DNA of 64,000 nucleotides from Bradyrhizobium nitroreducens (GCF_002776695.1 NZ_LFJC01000003.1:1536986-1600985), one strand, 5' to 3'. Shown: positions 27,754 through 36,957, counted from the first letter of the stretch. A program made the numbers and translations. The notes: a model not told the origin generated them from the letters alone.

Positions 27754-29168
27754 CCGCGCACCACGGCCTTGACGTCGGCCTCGCTCTTCGGCACCGCGGC
27801 GAGCTCGGCGAGCGTGATGGGCTTCACCGGCGCGCGCAGCCGGTAGTAGCCGATCTCCTGCGGGGTCTTAGCCCGCGCCTGCGCCATCAGCTCGGTGACG
27901 GTGAGACCGCAGAGCCGGCCCTGGCACGGGCCCATGCCGGTGCGGCGATAGGCCTTGAGCTGGTTCGGCCCGGTCGCGCCGATCGCGACGGAATCGAGGA
28001 CGTCCTTGGCCGTCACCTCCTCGCAGCGGCAGACGATGGTATCGCCCGAGGGAATGCGGAACTGCGGCGCGGGCCGGAACAGCGTGTCGAGGAACACGCG
28101 GCCGCGTTCGGCCTTGGCGAGATCGGCACGCAGCGCTGCCATTGCAGGGAGCTTCGCCGCAACTGCGGGCGCAAGCGCTTCGACCGCCGCACGCGCGGCG
28201 ATGCGACCGCGGACCACGGCGGCATTGGCACCACCGATGCCCGCGCCGTCACCGGCGATCGCGATGCCGGCGACCGACGAATTGCCGCTCGCATCCAGCA
28301 CCGGCGACCAGCAGAGTTGCAGATCATCCCAGCGATGCTCGACACCGGCCGCCATCGCCAGATTGACGTTGGGCACGACGCCCTGATGCAACAGAAGCAA
28401 ATCCGCAGGAATGGTCTCGCGCTTGCCGCCCGCGACATAGCTGACGCTCGCAAGCTGGCCGTCGCCGGCCGCCGCAAGCTCGGTGACACCGGAGACGACC
28501 TGCACCTTGGCCTTGACCTCGCGCATCATCGACAGGCCCTTGGCGAAATAAGGCGAGGTCAGGAACGCGAAGGCGTGCGGCAGCGCCGCGAAATAATTGC
28601 CGCGCCCGGTGGTGTCGAGGATGCGGTCGATGCGGCCGCCGAGCCGCAGGATCTGCGCGGCGAGCAGCCAGAGCAGCGGCCCCTGCCCCGCGATCACGGT
28701 GCGGCCGTCAGGCACCAGCGCCGATGATTTCAGCATGGTCTGCGCCGCGCCGGCGGTCATCACGCCCGGCACCGTCCAGCCGGGAATCGGGAACGGCCGC
28801 TCCAGCGCGCCGGTCGCGAGGATCACGCGCTTCGCCCTAACGAAGGCGGAGGCGCCGCCGATGGAGACGGCGATGTCGAGATTGCGGTCGAGGCTCCAGA
28901 CCGTGGCGCGATGAATGACCTCGGCATTGCTCGCGCGCAGCGCCTGCACGAGATCAGCACCGACCCAATAATCCGCACCGAGCTGGTTGCGGTCGGTCAC
29001 GGGCGTCGAGGAAATCGCGCGAAACACCTGACCGCCGGGGCCGATGTTCTCGTCGAGCATCAGCGTCGTCAGACCTGCGCCGGCCGAGGTCGCCGCAGCA
29101 GCAAGCCCGGCCGGACCGGCGCCGATCACCACGACGTCGTAGTCTTCACGCTTGGGAGCCACGCTCAT
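27750..29168 (-). CDS. FAD/NAD(P)-binding oxidoreductase, OoxA/HcnB-like alpha subunit
   Basis: A 472-residue protein with two nucleotide-binding segments (VVVIGAGPAGLAAAATSAGAG near residue 12; the second near 185, TVIAGQGPLLWLLAAQI) and a C-terminal BFD-like [2Fe-2S] region: CRCEEVTAKDVLDSV near 380 and GPCQGRLCG near 415. This layout matches the alpha subunits of heteromeric opine/amino-acid dehydrogenases (OoxA, HcnB, sarcosine oxidase-like). The ATG at 29168 overlaps the upstream [2Fe-2S] gene stop by four bases, so the three subunits are translated together. Confidence 0.85.
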   Translation of the reverse strand: MSVAPKREDYDVVVIGAGPAGLAAAATSAGAGLTTLMLDENIGPGGQVFRAISSTPVTDRNQLGADYWVGADLVQALRASNAEVIHRATVWSLDRNLDIAVSIGGASAFVRAKRVILATGALERPFPIPGWTVPGVMTAGAAQTMLKSSALVPDGRTVIAGQGPLLWLLAAQILRLGGRIDRILDTTGRGNYFAALPHAFAFLTSPYFAKGLSMMREVKAKVQVVSGVTELAAAGDGQLASVSYVAGGKRETIPADLLLLHQGVVPNVNLAMAAGVEHRWDDLQLCWSPVLDASGNSSVAGIAIAGDGAGIGGANAAVVRGRIAARAAVEALAPAVAAKLPAMAALRADLAKAERGRVFLDTLFRPAPQFRIPSGDTIVCRCEEVTAKDVLDSVAIGATGPNQLKAYRRTGMGPCQGRLCGLTVTELMAQARAKTPQEIGYYRLRAPVKPITLAELAAVPKSEADVKAVVRG

Positions 29169-29473
29169 CGTCCAATCTCCCGCTTGCCCTTCTGGATTTC
29201 GATCTGCATGCCCTCGGCGACGGGCACGAGGCAACCCTGGCGGTTGCCGACGCCGTCGATGGTGACGAGGCAGTCGAAGCACACGCCCATCATGCAGTAA
29301 GGCAGACGCGGCGCGCCGCTGACGGCGGTGGACCGCCGCACGTCGCGACCGGACGCCAACAGCGCAGCGGAGACAGTGTCGCCCTGGCGCGCCGCGACGG
29401 CCACGCCGTCGACGAAGATCTGGACCTGCGCACGCTTGTCCTGTTCGGATCTCTTGAACATGGGATGCCTCAT
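29165..29473 (-). CDS. [2Fe-2S] ferredoxin-like gamma subunit
   Basis: A ~102-residue protein with one plant-type [2Fe-2S] cluster: CMMGVCFDC (Cys-x4-Cys-x2-Cys) followed by GCLVPV. It matches the small HcnA-like subunit of heterotrimeric opine and amino-acid dehydrogenases and would pass electrons from the flavin subunits to the respiratory chain. The exact start is uncertain: ATG 29473 has GGAG too close, ATG 29461 has it rather far; the conserved part begins after residue 10 either way. Confidence 0.82.
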   Translation of the reverse strand: MRHPMFKRSEQDKRAQVQIFVDGVAVAARQGDTVSAALLASGRDVRRSTAVSGAPRLPYCMMGVCFDCLVTIDGVGNRQGCLVPVAEGMQIEIQKGKREIGR

Positions 29474-29489
29474 GGCTCCTTTGGAATCT

Positions 29490-30626
29490 CTAATAGCCGC
29501 TGTTGTTCGCGGCACCCGCGCGGCCGAAGCGGCTGGCGGAGAACGCGCCGACCAGCTCGGGCTCGAGCGCGCCCTGCGCCACCATGCGCGCGATCTCGAA
29601 AGCGTGGTTGGAGGCGAGCGTCACGCCGGAATGGCAGCAGGCGACGAAGGCGCCGGGATGGGTCTCCGACTGGTCGTAGATCGGAAAGCCGTCCTCCGGC
29701 ATCACGCGGATGCCGGCCCAGCTCCTGACCACGTTGAGCCGCGACAGATGCGGGAACATGCGCTGGGCACGATCGGTCATGACGGCACTGATCGAATGTT
29801 TCAGCGTGCGGTCGTCGAGCTCGTCTTCCTTGCTGTCGCCGATCATCACCGTGCCCTCGTCGGTCTGGCGGATCGTGGTCAGCGGATGCGGCAGGAACGG
29901 CATGGTGCGCTCGGTCACGACGACCTGGCCGCGGGTCGGACCCATCGGCGCATGGAGGCCGACCATCGGCGCGAGCGTCTGGTTGGCATTGCCGGCGGCG
30001 AGCACGATCTTGGCAGCGCGCAGCTCGCCCTTCGGCGTGGTCAGGCGGAATTCGCCGCCGCTCTTGCTGATCGCCGAAACCGGCCGCTCCGGAAGATAAT
30101 CGATACCGAACGCCCCAAAGCCGGTATGGAACGCGCGGAACGTGCGCAGCGAATTGACGTGACCGTCGAGCGGACAATAGCTGCCGCCGGAGACCTCGGG
30201 CCCGATCAGCGGCAGCGCCTTCTTGATCTCGGAGGGCCGCAGCATCTCCATCTTGTAATCGGCGGCGCCGACCTGATTGTGCATGCGCTTGACGAGCTCG
30301 GTGCGCTGGCCGAATTCGTCCTCGCCGAGCGTCAGGTGAAAGCCGCCATTCTGCTGAAGGGCAACATCGAGCCCGGTCTGCTGCTTCAGCTCGGACGCAA
30401 GCCGGGCCCATGCCTGCGATGCCTGGACTGTCCACACCGTATAGGCCGGCATGCCGAGGCCCTTGCTCTGCACCCACACCAGCGCAAAGTTCGCGCGCGA
30501 GGCGCGCTTGGTGATGTCGCCTTCGTCGAGCACGGCGACGCGCTTGCCGAGCCGGCCGAGGCCCCAGGCAATGGCGGAGCCGAGCAGTCCGCCGCCGACG
30601 ACGGCGACGTCGTATTCTCCTGACAT
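29490..30626 (-). CDS. FAD-dependent oxidoreductase, beta-type subunit 2
   Basis: A 378-residue DAO-family flavoprotein with dinucleotide-binding VVGGGLLGSAIAWGLGRLGK at residues 9-28, an acidic strand end near 34 (AVLDEGD) and a C-terminal HSGVTLASNHAFEIARMV segment (near 335). It resembles D-hydroxyproline/glycine-oxidase-like enzymes. It is a second, different catalytic candidate in the same operon as the 373-residue subunit, immediately upstream of the [2Fe-2S] and alpha subunits and nine bases after the ABC permease gene. Substrate unknown. Confidence 0.84.
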   Translation of the reverse strand: MSGEYDVAVVGGGLLGSAIAWGLGRLGKRVAVLDEGDITKRASRANFALVWVQSKGLGMPAYTVWTVQASQAWARLASELKQQTGLDVALQQNGGFHLTLGEDEFGQRTELVKRMHNQVGAADYKMEMLRPSEIKKALPLIGPEVSGGSYCPLDGHVNSLRTFRAFHTGFGAFGIDYLPERPVSAISKSGGEFRLTTPKGELRAAKIVLAAGNANQTLAPMVGLHAPMGPTRGQVVVTERTMPFLPHPLTTIRQTDEGTVMIGDSKEDELDDRTLKHSISAVMTDRAQRMFPHLSRLNVVRSWAGIRVMPEDGFPIYDQSETHPGAFVACCHSGVTLASNHAFEIARMVAQGALEPELVGAFSASRFGRAGAANNSGY

Positions 30627-30634
30627 GGGTTCTC

Positions 30635-31444
30635 CTATCGCCCCGTATCGCCGCCCTTGCCTGCGAGCACGCGGTCGAGCCCGTAGAAGCGGTCGAGCAG
30701 AATGAGGGCGGTCATGGTCACAGCGATCACGCAGGCCGAGACCGACGTCACCAGCGGATCGATGTTGTCCTGGATATAAAGGAACATGCGCACCGGCAAC
30801 GTCTCGGTGCCGGGTGCCGCGAGGAAGACGGTCATGGTGAGGTCGTCGAAGGACTGGATGAAGGCGAGCGCCCAGCCGCTGATGACGCCGGGCAGGATCA
30901 GCGGCAAGGTCACGCGACGAAACAGCGTCCAGCCGCCGGCGCCGAGCGACACTGCGGCCATCTCGACCGTGCGATCCATGCCGGTCGCCGCCGCCAGCGT
31001 CAGCCGCAGCGCGAACGGAAACACGATGATGACATGCGCGATGATCAGCGCGGCAAAGCTGCCGCCGAGGCCGACTGATGTGAAGAAGCGCAGGAAAGCG
31101 ATGCCGAGCACGACGTGCGGGATCATCAGCGGCGACAGGAACAACGCCGCCAGCGCATCACGGCCGCGGAAGCGATAGCGCGCGATCGCCAGCGCGGCCG
31201 GCACCGCGAACAGCAGCGCCACGAAGGACGACAGCGCGCCCAACCCGAGGCTGACCCAGAAGGCGTGGATGAATTCGGGGTAGTTCGCGATCGCCCTGAA
31301 CCAGCGCAGCGAAAACCCGTTGGTCGGCAGCGACAGAAAGCCTTCGGGCGTGAAGGCGACGAGACAGACCACCAGGATCGGCGCCACCATGACGATGACG
31401 AAGATGGTATGGAAGATCAGCGCGAGCGGACCGTTCCGTCTCAT
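30635..31444 (-). CDS. ABC transporter permease (PotC-like)
   Basis: A 269-residue permease with six hydrophobic spans and the EAA-type loop (EMAAVSLGAGGWTLFRRVTLP near residue 163). Family: spermidine/putrescine-type importers. Its start overlaps the preceding permease stop by four bases. It forms the membrane channel with the 291-residue permease. Confidence 0.88.
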   Translation of the reverse strand: MRRNGPLALIFHTIFVIVMVAPILVVCLVAFTPEGFLSLPTNGFSLRWFRAIANYPEFIHAFWVSLGLGALSSFVALLFAVPAALAIARYRFRGRDALAALFLSPLMIPHVVLGIAFLRFFTSVGLGGSFAALIIAHVIIVFPFALRLTLAAATGMDRTVEMAAVSLGAGGWTLFRRVTLPLILPGVISGWALAFIQSFDDLTMTVFLAAPGTETLPVRMFLYIQDNIDPLVTSVSACVIAVTMTALILLDRFYGLDRVLAGKGGDTGR

Positions 31445-32316
31445 CGGAACACCTCCGCGTAACGGCGCTCGATCAGCGCGTTGCTGCCGACGACGATCAA
31501 GACCAGCGCGACCAGCAGCAGCGTCGCGACGGCGGCGCCCAGCGGCCAGTTCAGCGTATTGAGGAATTCGTCATAGGCGAGCGTCGCCGCGACCTTGAGC
31601 CGGCGGCCGCCGATGATCGCGGGCGTCGCAAAGGCGCTGGCCGAGAGCGAGAACACGATGATCGCGCCCGATAGCACGCCCGGCATGATCTGCGGCATGA
31701 TGATGCGGCGGATGATGGTGACGGGTCCGGCACCGAGCGACATCGCGGCATTCTCGATCTGCGGATCGAGCCGCTGCAGCGCCGCCCACACCGACAGCAC
31801 CATGAACGGCATCATCACATGCGCGAGCGCGATGATCATGCCCGTCTCGGTAAACATGAAGGGAATGGGGGAACGCATCACCCCGAGCGACATCAGGAGC
31901 TTGTTGACGAGGCCGTTGTTGCCGCCGAACAGCAGCGCCCAGCCGAGCGTGCGCGCGACGACGGAGATCAGCAGCGGGCCGAGGATGACCAGCAGGAAGA
32001 AGCTCTTCCAGCGGCCGTCCATGCGGTTGAGGATGTAGGCCTCGGGCGCGCCGAGCAGGGCCGTGAGCAGCGTGGTCAGGATGGCAATGCGGAACGTCCG
32101 CCAGAACATTTCGGCGTAATAGGGATCGGTCGCGATCTCGTGCCAGTTCTTGAGGATGAAGACCGGCTCGATGCCCTTGTACTGACCCCAATCGTGGAAC
32201 GACAGCATCACCGTCATCGCCAGCGGAATCAGCAGCACGCCGACGAACAGCATCAGGGCGGGCGCCGTCAGCGCCCACGGCGCGCGTACGCTGCGCTCCT
32301 CGGCGGCCATGCTCAT
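31441..32316 (-). CDS. ABC transporter permease (PotB-like)
   Basis: A 291-residue permease with six spans and an EAA loop (ENAAMSLGAGPVTIIRRIIMP near residue 193). It pairs with the downstream PotC-like permease. Its ATG overlaps the ATPase stop by four bases, indicating a tightly coupled operon. The substrate is presumably a cationic or amine-containing compound, judged from the polyamine-type family and the linked oxidoreductases. Confidence 0.88.
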   Translation of the reverse strand: MSMAAEERSVRAPWALTAPALMLFVGVLLIPLAMTVMLSFHDWGQYKGIEPVFILKNWHEIATDPYYAEMFWRTFRIAILTTLLTALLGAPEAYILNRMDGRWKSFFLLVILGPLLISVVARTLGWALLFGGNNGLVNKLLMSLGVMRSPIPFMFTETGMIIALAHVMMPFMVLSVWAALQRLDPQIENAAMSLGAGPVTIIRRIIMPQIMPGVLSGAIIVFSLSASAFATPAIIGGRRLKVAATLAYDEFLNTLNWPLGAAVATLLLVALVLIVVGSNALIERRYAEVFR

Positions 32317-33353
32317 GCGCCGGCCCTCGCGCGTACGCTCATGTCCTCGGGACGCCAGGTGAGGCGAACCGCGTCGCCTTCGGCCGGCTGCGCCTGGCCG
32401 TCATTCTGGCGGATCACGATCGCCGGGCCGCATTCGCTGTCGCACTGGAACAGCCAGTGATTGCCCTGGAAGATGCGCGTGATGATCTTTGCGCTGAGGC
32501 CGGCATCGCCGAAGCCGATTCGTTCGGGACGAATGCTGACGGTAACAGGGCCGCCGAGCCCGGCCGGCGCCGGTGCGCGCCAGGAGCCCGCCAACAGTTG
32601 CGTGGGCGCGACGGTCCGGTCGATCGTTCCGGCAAAATCATTGGTCTTGCCCAAGAACTGCGAGACGAAGGCCGAGGCCGGCCGCTCATAGGTCTCCTGC
32701 GGGGTGCCGATCTGCTCGATCTTGCCCTGGCTCATCACCACGATGCGGTCGGACAGCGACATCGCCTCGTTCTGGTCGTGGGTCACGAGGATGGTGGTGG
32801 TGCCGATGGTGCGCTGGATCTGGCGCAGCTCGATCTGCATCTCCTCGCGCAGTTTTGCGTCGAGGTTCGACAGCGGCTCGTCGAGCAGCAGCACGCTCGG
32901 CTTGATCACCAGCGCCCGCGCCAGCGCCACGCGTTGCTGCTGGCCGCCGGACATGCGGCGGGGGTGGCGGTCCTCGTAACCGGCGAGACCCACCATCGCG
33001 AGCGCGGCACGCACGCGCTCGGCGCGCTCATTGCGCGGCACGTTGCGCATCTCGAGGCCGAAGGCGACGTTTTCCGCCGCTGTCATGTGCGGGAACAGCG
33101 CGTAGCTCTGGAACACGATGCCAAGACCGCGCTTGGCCGGATGGATCGCGGTCAGGTCCTTGCCCTCGAGGCGGATCGCGCCGCGCGTGGGATCGAGGAA
33201 GCCCGCGATCATCTGCAAGGTCGTGGTCTTGCCGCAGCCGGACGGGCCGAGAAAGGAGATGAACTCCCCCTTCCCCACCGACAGGCTGAAGTCTTCGACC
33301 ACAGTCTGCGCGCCGAACTGCTTTGCGACCCGATCGAGTTCGAGATAGGCCAT
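32313..33353 (-). CDS. ABC transporter ATP-binding protein (PotA-like)
   Basis: A 346-residue importer ATPase: Walker A GPSGCGKTTTLQ near residue 37, signature MSGGQQQRVALARAL near 134, Walker B VLLLDEPLSNLD near 156, switch His in ILVTHDQNEA, and a C-terminal TOBE domain (about 270-340). The ATG at 33353 follows GGAG at nine bases; the frame's earlier start lacks homology. It is the second gene of the transporter, 23 bases after the binding-protein gene. Confidence 0.9.
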   Translation of the reverse strand: MAYLELDRVAKQFGAQTVVEDFSLSVGKGEFISFLGPSGCGKTTTLQMIAGFLDPTRGAIRLEGKDLTAIHPAKRGLGIVFQSYALFPHMTAAENVAFGLEMRNVPRNERAERVRAALAMVGLAGYEDRHPRRMSGGQQQRVALARALVIKPSVLLLDEPLSNLDAKLREEMQIELRQIQRTIGTTTILVTHDQNEAMSLSDRIVVMSQGKIEQIGTPQETYERPASAFVSQFLGKTNDFAGTIDRTVAPTQLLAGSWRAPAPAGLGGPVTVSIRPERIGFGDAGLSAKIITRIFQGNHWLFQCDSECGPAIVIRQNDGQAQPAEGDAVRLTWRPEDMSVRARAGA

Positions 33354-33376
33354 GACGCTGTCTCCGCCGCGACCGG

Positions 33377-34411
33377 TCAGCGTTCGACCTCGCGATTCCA
33401 GCGCTTGGTCCACTCCTCGCGCTTCTCGTTGATGACGGTCCAGTCCGGATTATAGAGCTTGGCCGCGCGCTCGCCGATCGGCGCCATCTTGCCGAGCTCC
33501 GGCGGGATCGCCAGCGATTTCAGCACCGGGCCGTAGCCGTAATCCTTCAGCATCACCAGCTGGATCTTCGGGTCGAGCAGCATCTTGACGAAGCTGGAGG
33601 CGAGCGGCGAAGCATTCGGCTTGGCGATCGGGCATGCCGTCGTCAGCAGCGTCGCCGCGCCTTCCTTCGGGTAGACGAAGTCGACGGGGAAGCCGGTATT
33701 GGCAAAGCTCTGCACGCGGCCGGTGCCCCACACCGCGATCACAGCCTGGCCGGACTGGAACAGCTCGGTCATCTTGCCCGGCGACGGCTCATAGGCGAGC
33801 ACGTTCGGATTGATCTCTTCCTTGAAGATCTTGAAGCCGGAATCGACGTTGGTCTCGCCGCCGCCGTTCATCTTCGACAGCATCACCAGCGCTTCCAGCC
33901 CGTAGGTGTTGTTGATCGGCGGGATCACCAGCTGCTTGGCGTATTTGGCATCCTTCAGATCGTTCCACGAGGTCGGCGGCGCCCAGCCTTTTTCCTTGAA
34001 CACCTTGGTGTTGTACATCAGGCCGGTCGCGACGATGCCGATGGCGACGGCCCGGTCGTCCTTGAAGCGCGCGGCGTCGTAGAGATCGGCAGGCAGGCCG
34101 TCGAGCTTACCGCAGAAGCCGAGCTGGATCGCCTGATACATCGGGCCGTCATCGACGATGGCGACGTCGATCTGCTGGTTGCCCTTCTGCGCCTGCAGCT
34201 TGGCCAGCGTGTCGGTGGAGTTGCCGGCGACGTATTCGACCTTGACGCCGTTTTCCTTCTCGAAGGCCGGGATCACCTCGTCGCGGATGGTCTTCTCGAA
34301 CGAGCCGCCATAGCCGGCGACGTAGAGCGTTTTCTGCTGGGCCGGGGCGACCGACGGGGCGGCAATGAGCGCTGCGATGCTGACCGCGGTCAGAAGGCGA
34401 AAAGTTGTCAT
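33377..34411 (-). CDS. periplasmic substrate-binding protein (PotD-like)
   Basis: A 344-residue binding protein with a signal peptide (MTTFRLLTAVSIAALIAAPS ... APAQQ, cleavage near residue 24) and a type II periplasmic fold of the spermidine/putrescine family (YGGSFEKTIRDEVIPAFEKE near 37; FGYPL-type hinge not seen). It would deliver the ligand to the PotABC-like channel. First gene of the minus-strand cluster and divergent from a LysR-type regulator. The ATG at 34411 was chosen because the signal peptide starts there; the longer frame is not protein-like. Confidence 0.88.
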   Translation of the reverse strand: MTTFRLLTAVSIAALIAAPSVAPAQQKTLYVAGYGGSFEKTIRDEVIPAFEKENGVKVEYVAGNSTDTLAKLQAQKGNQQIDVAIVDDGPMYQAIQLGFCGKLDGLPADLYDAARFKDDRAVAIGIVATGLMYNTKVFKEKGWAPPTSWNDLKDAKYAKQLVIPPINNTYGLEALVMLSKMNGGGETNVDSGFKIFKEEINPNVLAYEPSPGKMTELFQSGQAVIAVWGTGRVQSFANTGFPVDFVYPKEGAATLLTTACPIAKPNASPLASSFVKMLLDPKIQLVMLKDYGYGPVLKSLAIPPELGKMAPIGERAAKLYNPDWTVINEKREEWTKRWNREVER

Positions 34412-34545
34412 GTGGACCGATCTCCATACCGGAATGAGGTGACGTGCCGACAAATCTCCGGCTGGGTCGCCTTCCGCATTTCCTTCCGCGCAAACCCCTC
34501 CCCGGCCCAGGGCTCCGGCCCCTGTTCGGTGGGATTTGGCGCGAT

Positions 34546-34567
34546 TTGGAGGTTTGAACCCCTCCAA
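34546..34567. promoter_or_regulatory. inverted repeat in the divergent promoter region
   Basis: TTGGAGG and CCTCCAA (7-base arms, 8-base spacer) lie between the binding-protein gene and the divergent LysR gene (intergenic 34412-34685). Position and symmetry fit a regulator-binding site. No riboswitch or small gene was recognised in the rest of this 274-base gap. Confidence 0.35.
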
Positions 34568-34685
34568 TCTGCCGAAAAAGCGGGCTAGCTCCAGCCCTGA
34601 TGAAAAAGATCGCAGACCTATACTTCCATCGTCCAATGAATAATGGCACCCTCTGCATGCCAAAATGTTATGATTGGAAGGTGAG

Positions 34686-35585
34686 ATGGCGCGGATCAAT
34701 TCACGGCAGGTCGAGGCCTTCCGCGCGATGATGCTGACCGGCAGCGTCACGGAGGCTGCGAAGCTGATGGTGGTGACGCAGCCTGCGGTGAGCCGGTTGC
34801 TGCGTGACCTCCAGGCCCTGTTGAAGATGGAGCTGTTCGAGCGGCGCGGCACCGGCCTGGTGCCGACCGCCGCGGCGATGGCACTCTATACCGAGGTCGA
34901 GCGCTCCTTCGTCGGCCTCGAACGCATCACGGCCGCGGCCGAGGAAATCCGGGGACGCCGCACCGGCTCGCTGCGCATCGCCGCGCTGCCGGCGCTCGCG
35001 AATGGCTATCTGCCGCGCCTGGCCGGGCACTTCCTGCAGGAGCGGCCAAACCTCAACCTCGCTTTCTTCGGCGTGATCTCGCCGATCGTGGTCGACTGGG
35101 TCCTGAACAATCAATGCGACATCGGCTTTGCCGAGGTACCCATCGCCCATTCCGGGCTGCCGAGCCTGCGGCTGCCGGCGCCCGCGCGCGTCGCGGTGCT
35201 GCCAACCGGCCATCGCCTCGCGGAAAAGGACGTGCTGGAGCCGCGCGATTTCGAGGGCGAGACGTTCATCTCGCTGTCGGCGGGATCATCGAGCCGGCAT
35301 CTCGTCGACCAGGTCTTCAATCGGCATGAGGTTCGCCGCGTGCTCCGGGTCGAGACCACCTTGTCGGAGATCATGTGCGGCATGGTCTCCTCGGGGCTCG
35401 GCGTTGCGATCTGCGATCCCTTCACCGCGCGGGAGTTCGCCACCCGCGGCGTGGTCGCCCGCCGCTTCCTGCCGCGCATCGACTTCGAATTCTCCGCCGT
35501 CTTCCCGGCACAGCGCAGTCCGTCGCCGGTGGCGCTGGATCTCGTGGAAACCATGCGCAAGGCGCTCGACAGCTTCGAGGATTAG
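34686..35585 (+). CDS. LysR-family transcriptional regulator
   Basis: A 299-residue LTTR: N-terminal winged helix-turn-helix (residues 4-63: RQVEAFRAMMLTGSVTEAAKLMVVTQPAVSRLLRDLQ) and a C-terminal two-lobed effector domain (about 90-295). GGAAGGTGAG precedes the ATG at 34686. It is divergent from the amine-transport/oxidation cluster with 274 bases between, the usual arrangement for a LysR protein controlling the neighbouring operon in response to its substrate. The effector is unknown. Confidence 0.9.
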   Translation: MARINSRQVEAFRAMMLTGSVTEAAKLMVVTQPAVSRLLRDLQALLKMELFERRGTGLVPTAAAMALYTEVERSFVGLERITAAAEEIRGRRTGSLRIAALPALANGYLPRLAGHFLQERPNLNLAFFGVISPIVVDWVLNNQCDIGFAEVPIAHSGLPSLRLPAPARVAVLPTGHRLAEKDVLEPRDFEGETFISLSAGSSSRHLVDQVFNRHEVRRVLRVETTLSEIMCGMVSSGLGVAICDPFTAREFATRGVVARRFLPRIDFEFSAVFPAQRSPSPVALDLVETMRKALDSFED

Positions 35586-35660
35586 ACAGAGCCCGTCCGA
35601 AGGCGGTTGACGCGGCCGCCACGGGCGCGGTGTTATAGCGATGCAACCGAAGCAGGGCAC

Positions 35661-36380
35661 ATGGCACGCATCACCATCATCGAGACCGGGCTCGTCCCTT
35701 CCGAATATCGCGAGCGCCACGGCTCGTTTCCCGACATGTTCGAGCGCATGGTCCGCGCCGAGGATCCGGCGGCCACGGTCGAGATCGTCAGCATCCCCAA
35801 TGGCGATGCATTGCCCGATCCGAGCAAGCTCGAAGCGGTGCTGATCACCGGCGCGGCCGCCGGCGTCTATGACGGGCTCGACTGGATCGCGCCGCTGGAA
35901 GACTTCGTGCGCGCCGCCTATGCCAACAAGACACCGATGGTCGGCGTCTGTTTCGGCCATCAGCTGATCGCGCAGGCGCTCGGCGGCACCGTGCGCAAGT
36001 CGGAAAAGGGCTGGAGCATCGGCCGGCACGTCTACCAGGTGCTGCCGGAGAATGGCGTCATTGGCGGCGAGGCAGTCGCGATCGCCGCCTCGCATCAGGA
36101 CCAGGTGATCGAGCCCCCAAGTGATGCGCTGACGATCCTCTCGTCCGACTTCACCCCGCATGCCGGTCTGCTCTACGCCAACGGCGCGACGCTGACCGTG
36201 CAGCCTCACCCCGAGTTCGACGTGGACTTCGCGCAGGTGTGCTGCGATCTGCGCGACGGCAAGGCGCCGGAGGATGTTGTGGCTAAGGCGAGGCAGTCAC
36301 TGGCGGAGCCGATGGACAACGCGAAGCTGGGTGGGGCGATCACGAGGTTTCTGGCGCGCAAATCCATCTCCTCATCCTGA
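35661..36380 (+). CDS. class I glutamine amidotransferase-like protein
   Basis: A 239-residue stand-alone GATase1 domain. The nucleophile elbow GVCFGHQLIAQALGG carries Cys near residue 95, and the His-Glu pair is in TVQPHPEFDVD near 190, so the catalytic triad is complete. Related proteins include gamma-glutamyl hydrolases and GMP-synthase-like amidotransferases of amine catabolism; the substrate here is unknown. The last residues (SISSS) and the stop codon come from the start of an intergenic repeat (36368-36484). Confidence 0.85.
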   Translation: MARITIIETGLVPSEYRERHGSFPDMFERMVRAEDPAATVEIVSIPNGDALPDPSKLEAVLITGAAAGVYDGLDWIAPLEDFVRAAYANKTPMVGVCFGHQLIAQALGGTVRKSEKGWSIGRHVYQVLPENGVIGGEAVAIAASHQDQVIEPPSDALTILSSDFTPHAGLLYANGATLTVQPHPEFDVDFAQVCCDLRDGKAPEDVVAKARQSLAEPMDNAKLGGAITRFLARKSISSS

Positions 36381-36484
36381 GGAGCGCGCTCTTCGCGCGC
36401 GTCTCGAAGGATCGAGGCCCCGCTGCGGTAGCGGGGCCGGCATGGTTCGAGACGCCGCTTCGCGGCTCCTCACCATGAGGAGAG
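36368..36484. repeat. palindrome-ended intergenic repeat, family 1
   Basis: About 117 bases with inverted ends (CTCCTCATCCTGAGGAG at left, CTCCTCACCATGAGGAG at right) and internal hairpins (GCGCGCTCTTCGCGCGC; CCCCGCTGCGGTAGCGGGG). The form is that of the short dispersed palindromic repeats seen in Bradyrhizobium genomes. It overlaps the end of the amidotransferase gene. Confidence 0.75.
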
Positions 36485-36489
36485 ATAGT

Positions 36490-36957
36490 TCAGAACGGCT
36501 CACTTCCCAATCCCGCCACATCCGCCGGCCGCGGCCCAGGCGCCGCCCAGTGAAACCGGCGATCCTTCTCGGCGATCATGATGTCGTTGATCGACGCCTC
36601 GCGCCGCCGCATCAGGCCGTGCTCGTCGAACTCCCACTGCTCGTTGCCGTAGGAGCGATACCACTGGCCGTTTCCATCGTGCCATTCGTACTGGAAGCGC
36701 ACCGCGATGCGGTTCTCGTCGAAGGCCCAGAGGTCCTTGATCAGGCGGTAGTCGTGCTCCTTCTCCCATTTGCGGGTGAGGAAGGCGACGATGGCCTCGC
36801 GGCCCTGGAACACCTCGGAGCGATTGCGCCAGCGGCTGTCCTCGGTATAGGCGAGCGAGACGCGCACCGGGTCGCGTGAATTCCAGGCGTCCTCGGCCAT
36901 GCGGGCCTTTTGCGCGGCGGTTTCGCGGGTGAAGGGTGGAAGCGGCGGGCGCGACAT
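36490..36957 (-). CDS. DUF1348 / SnoaL-like protein
   Basis: A 155-residue protein of the DUF1348 nuclear-transport-factor-2-like fold: [20 protein letters not shown] at about 21-40, [24 protein letters not shown] near 45-68, and [22 protein letters not shown] near 78-99. The function of this family is unknown; such proteins often act as small cone-shaped hydrolases or ligand binders. The ATG at 36957 is where family similarity starts. Bounded by a repeat on its 3' side and ybgC upstream. Confidence 0.82.
   Translation of the reverse strand: MSRPPLPPFTRETAAQKARMAEDAWNSRDPVRVSLAYTEDSRWRNRSEVFQGREAIVAFLTRKWEKEHDYRLIKDLWAFDENRIAVRFQYEWHDGNGQWYRSYGNEQWEFDEHGLMRRREASINDIMIAEKDRRFHWAAPGPRPADVAGLGSEPF

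Noticed and set aside
34412..34685. Possible riboswitch before the amine-transport cluster
   Set aside because: Only a short inverted repeat is visible; no glycine, guanidine or other known aptamer pattern could be matched.
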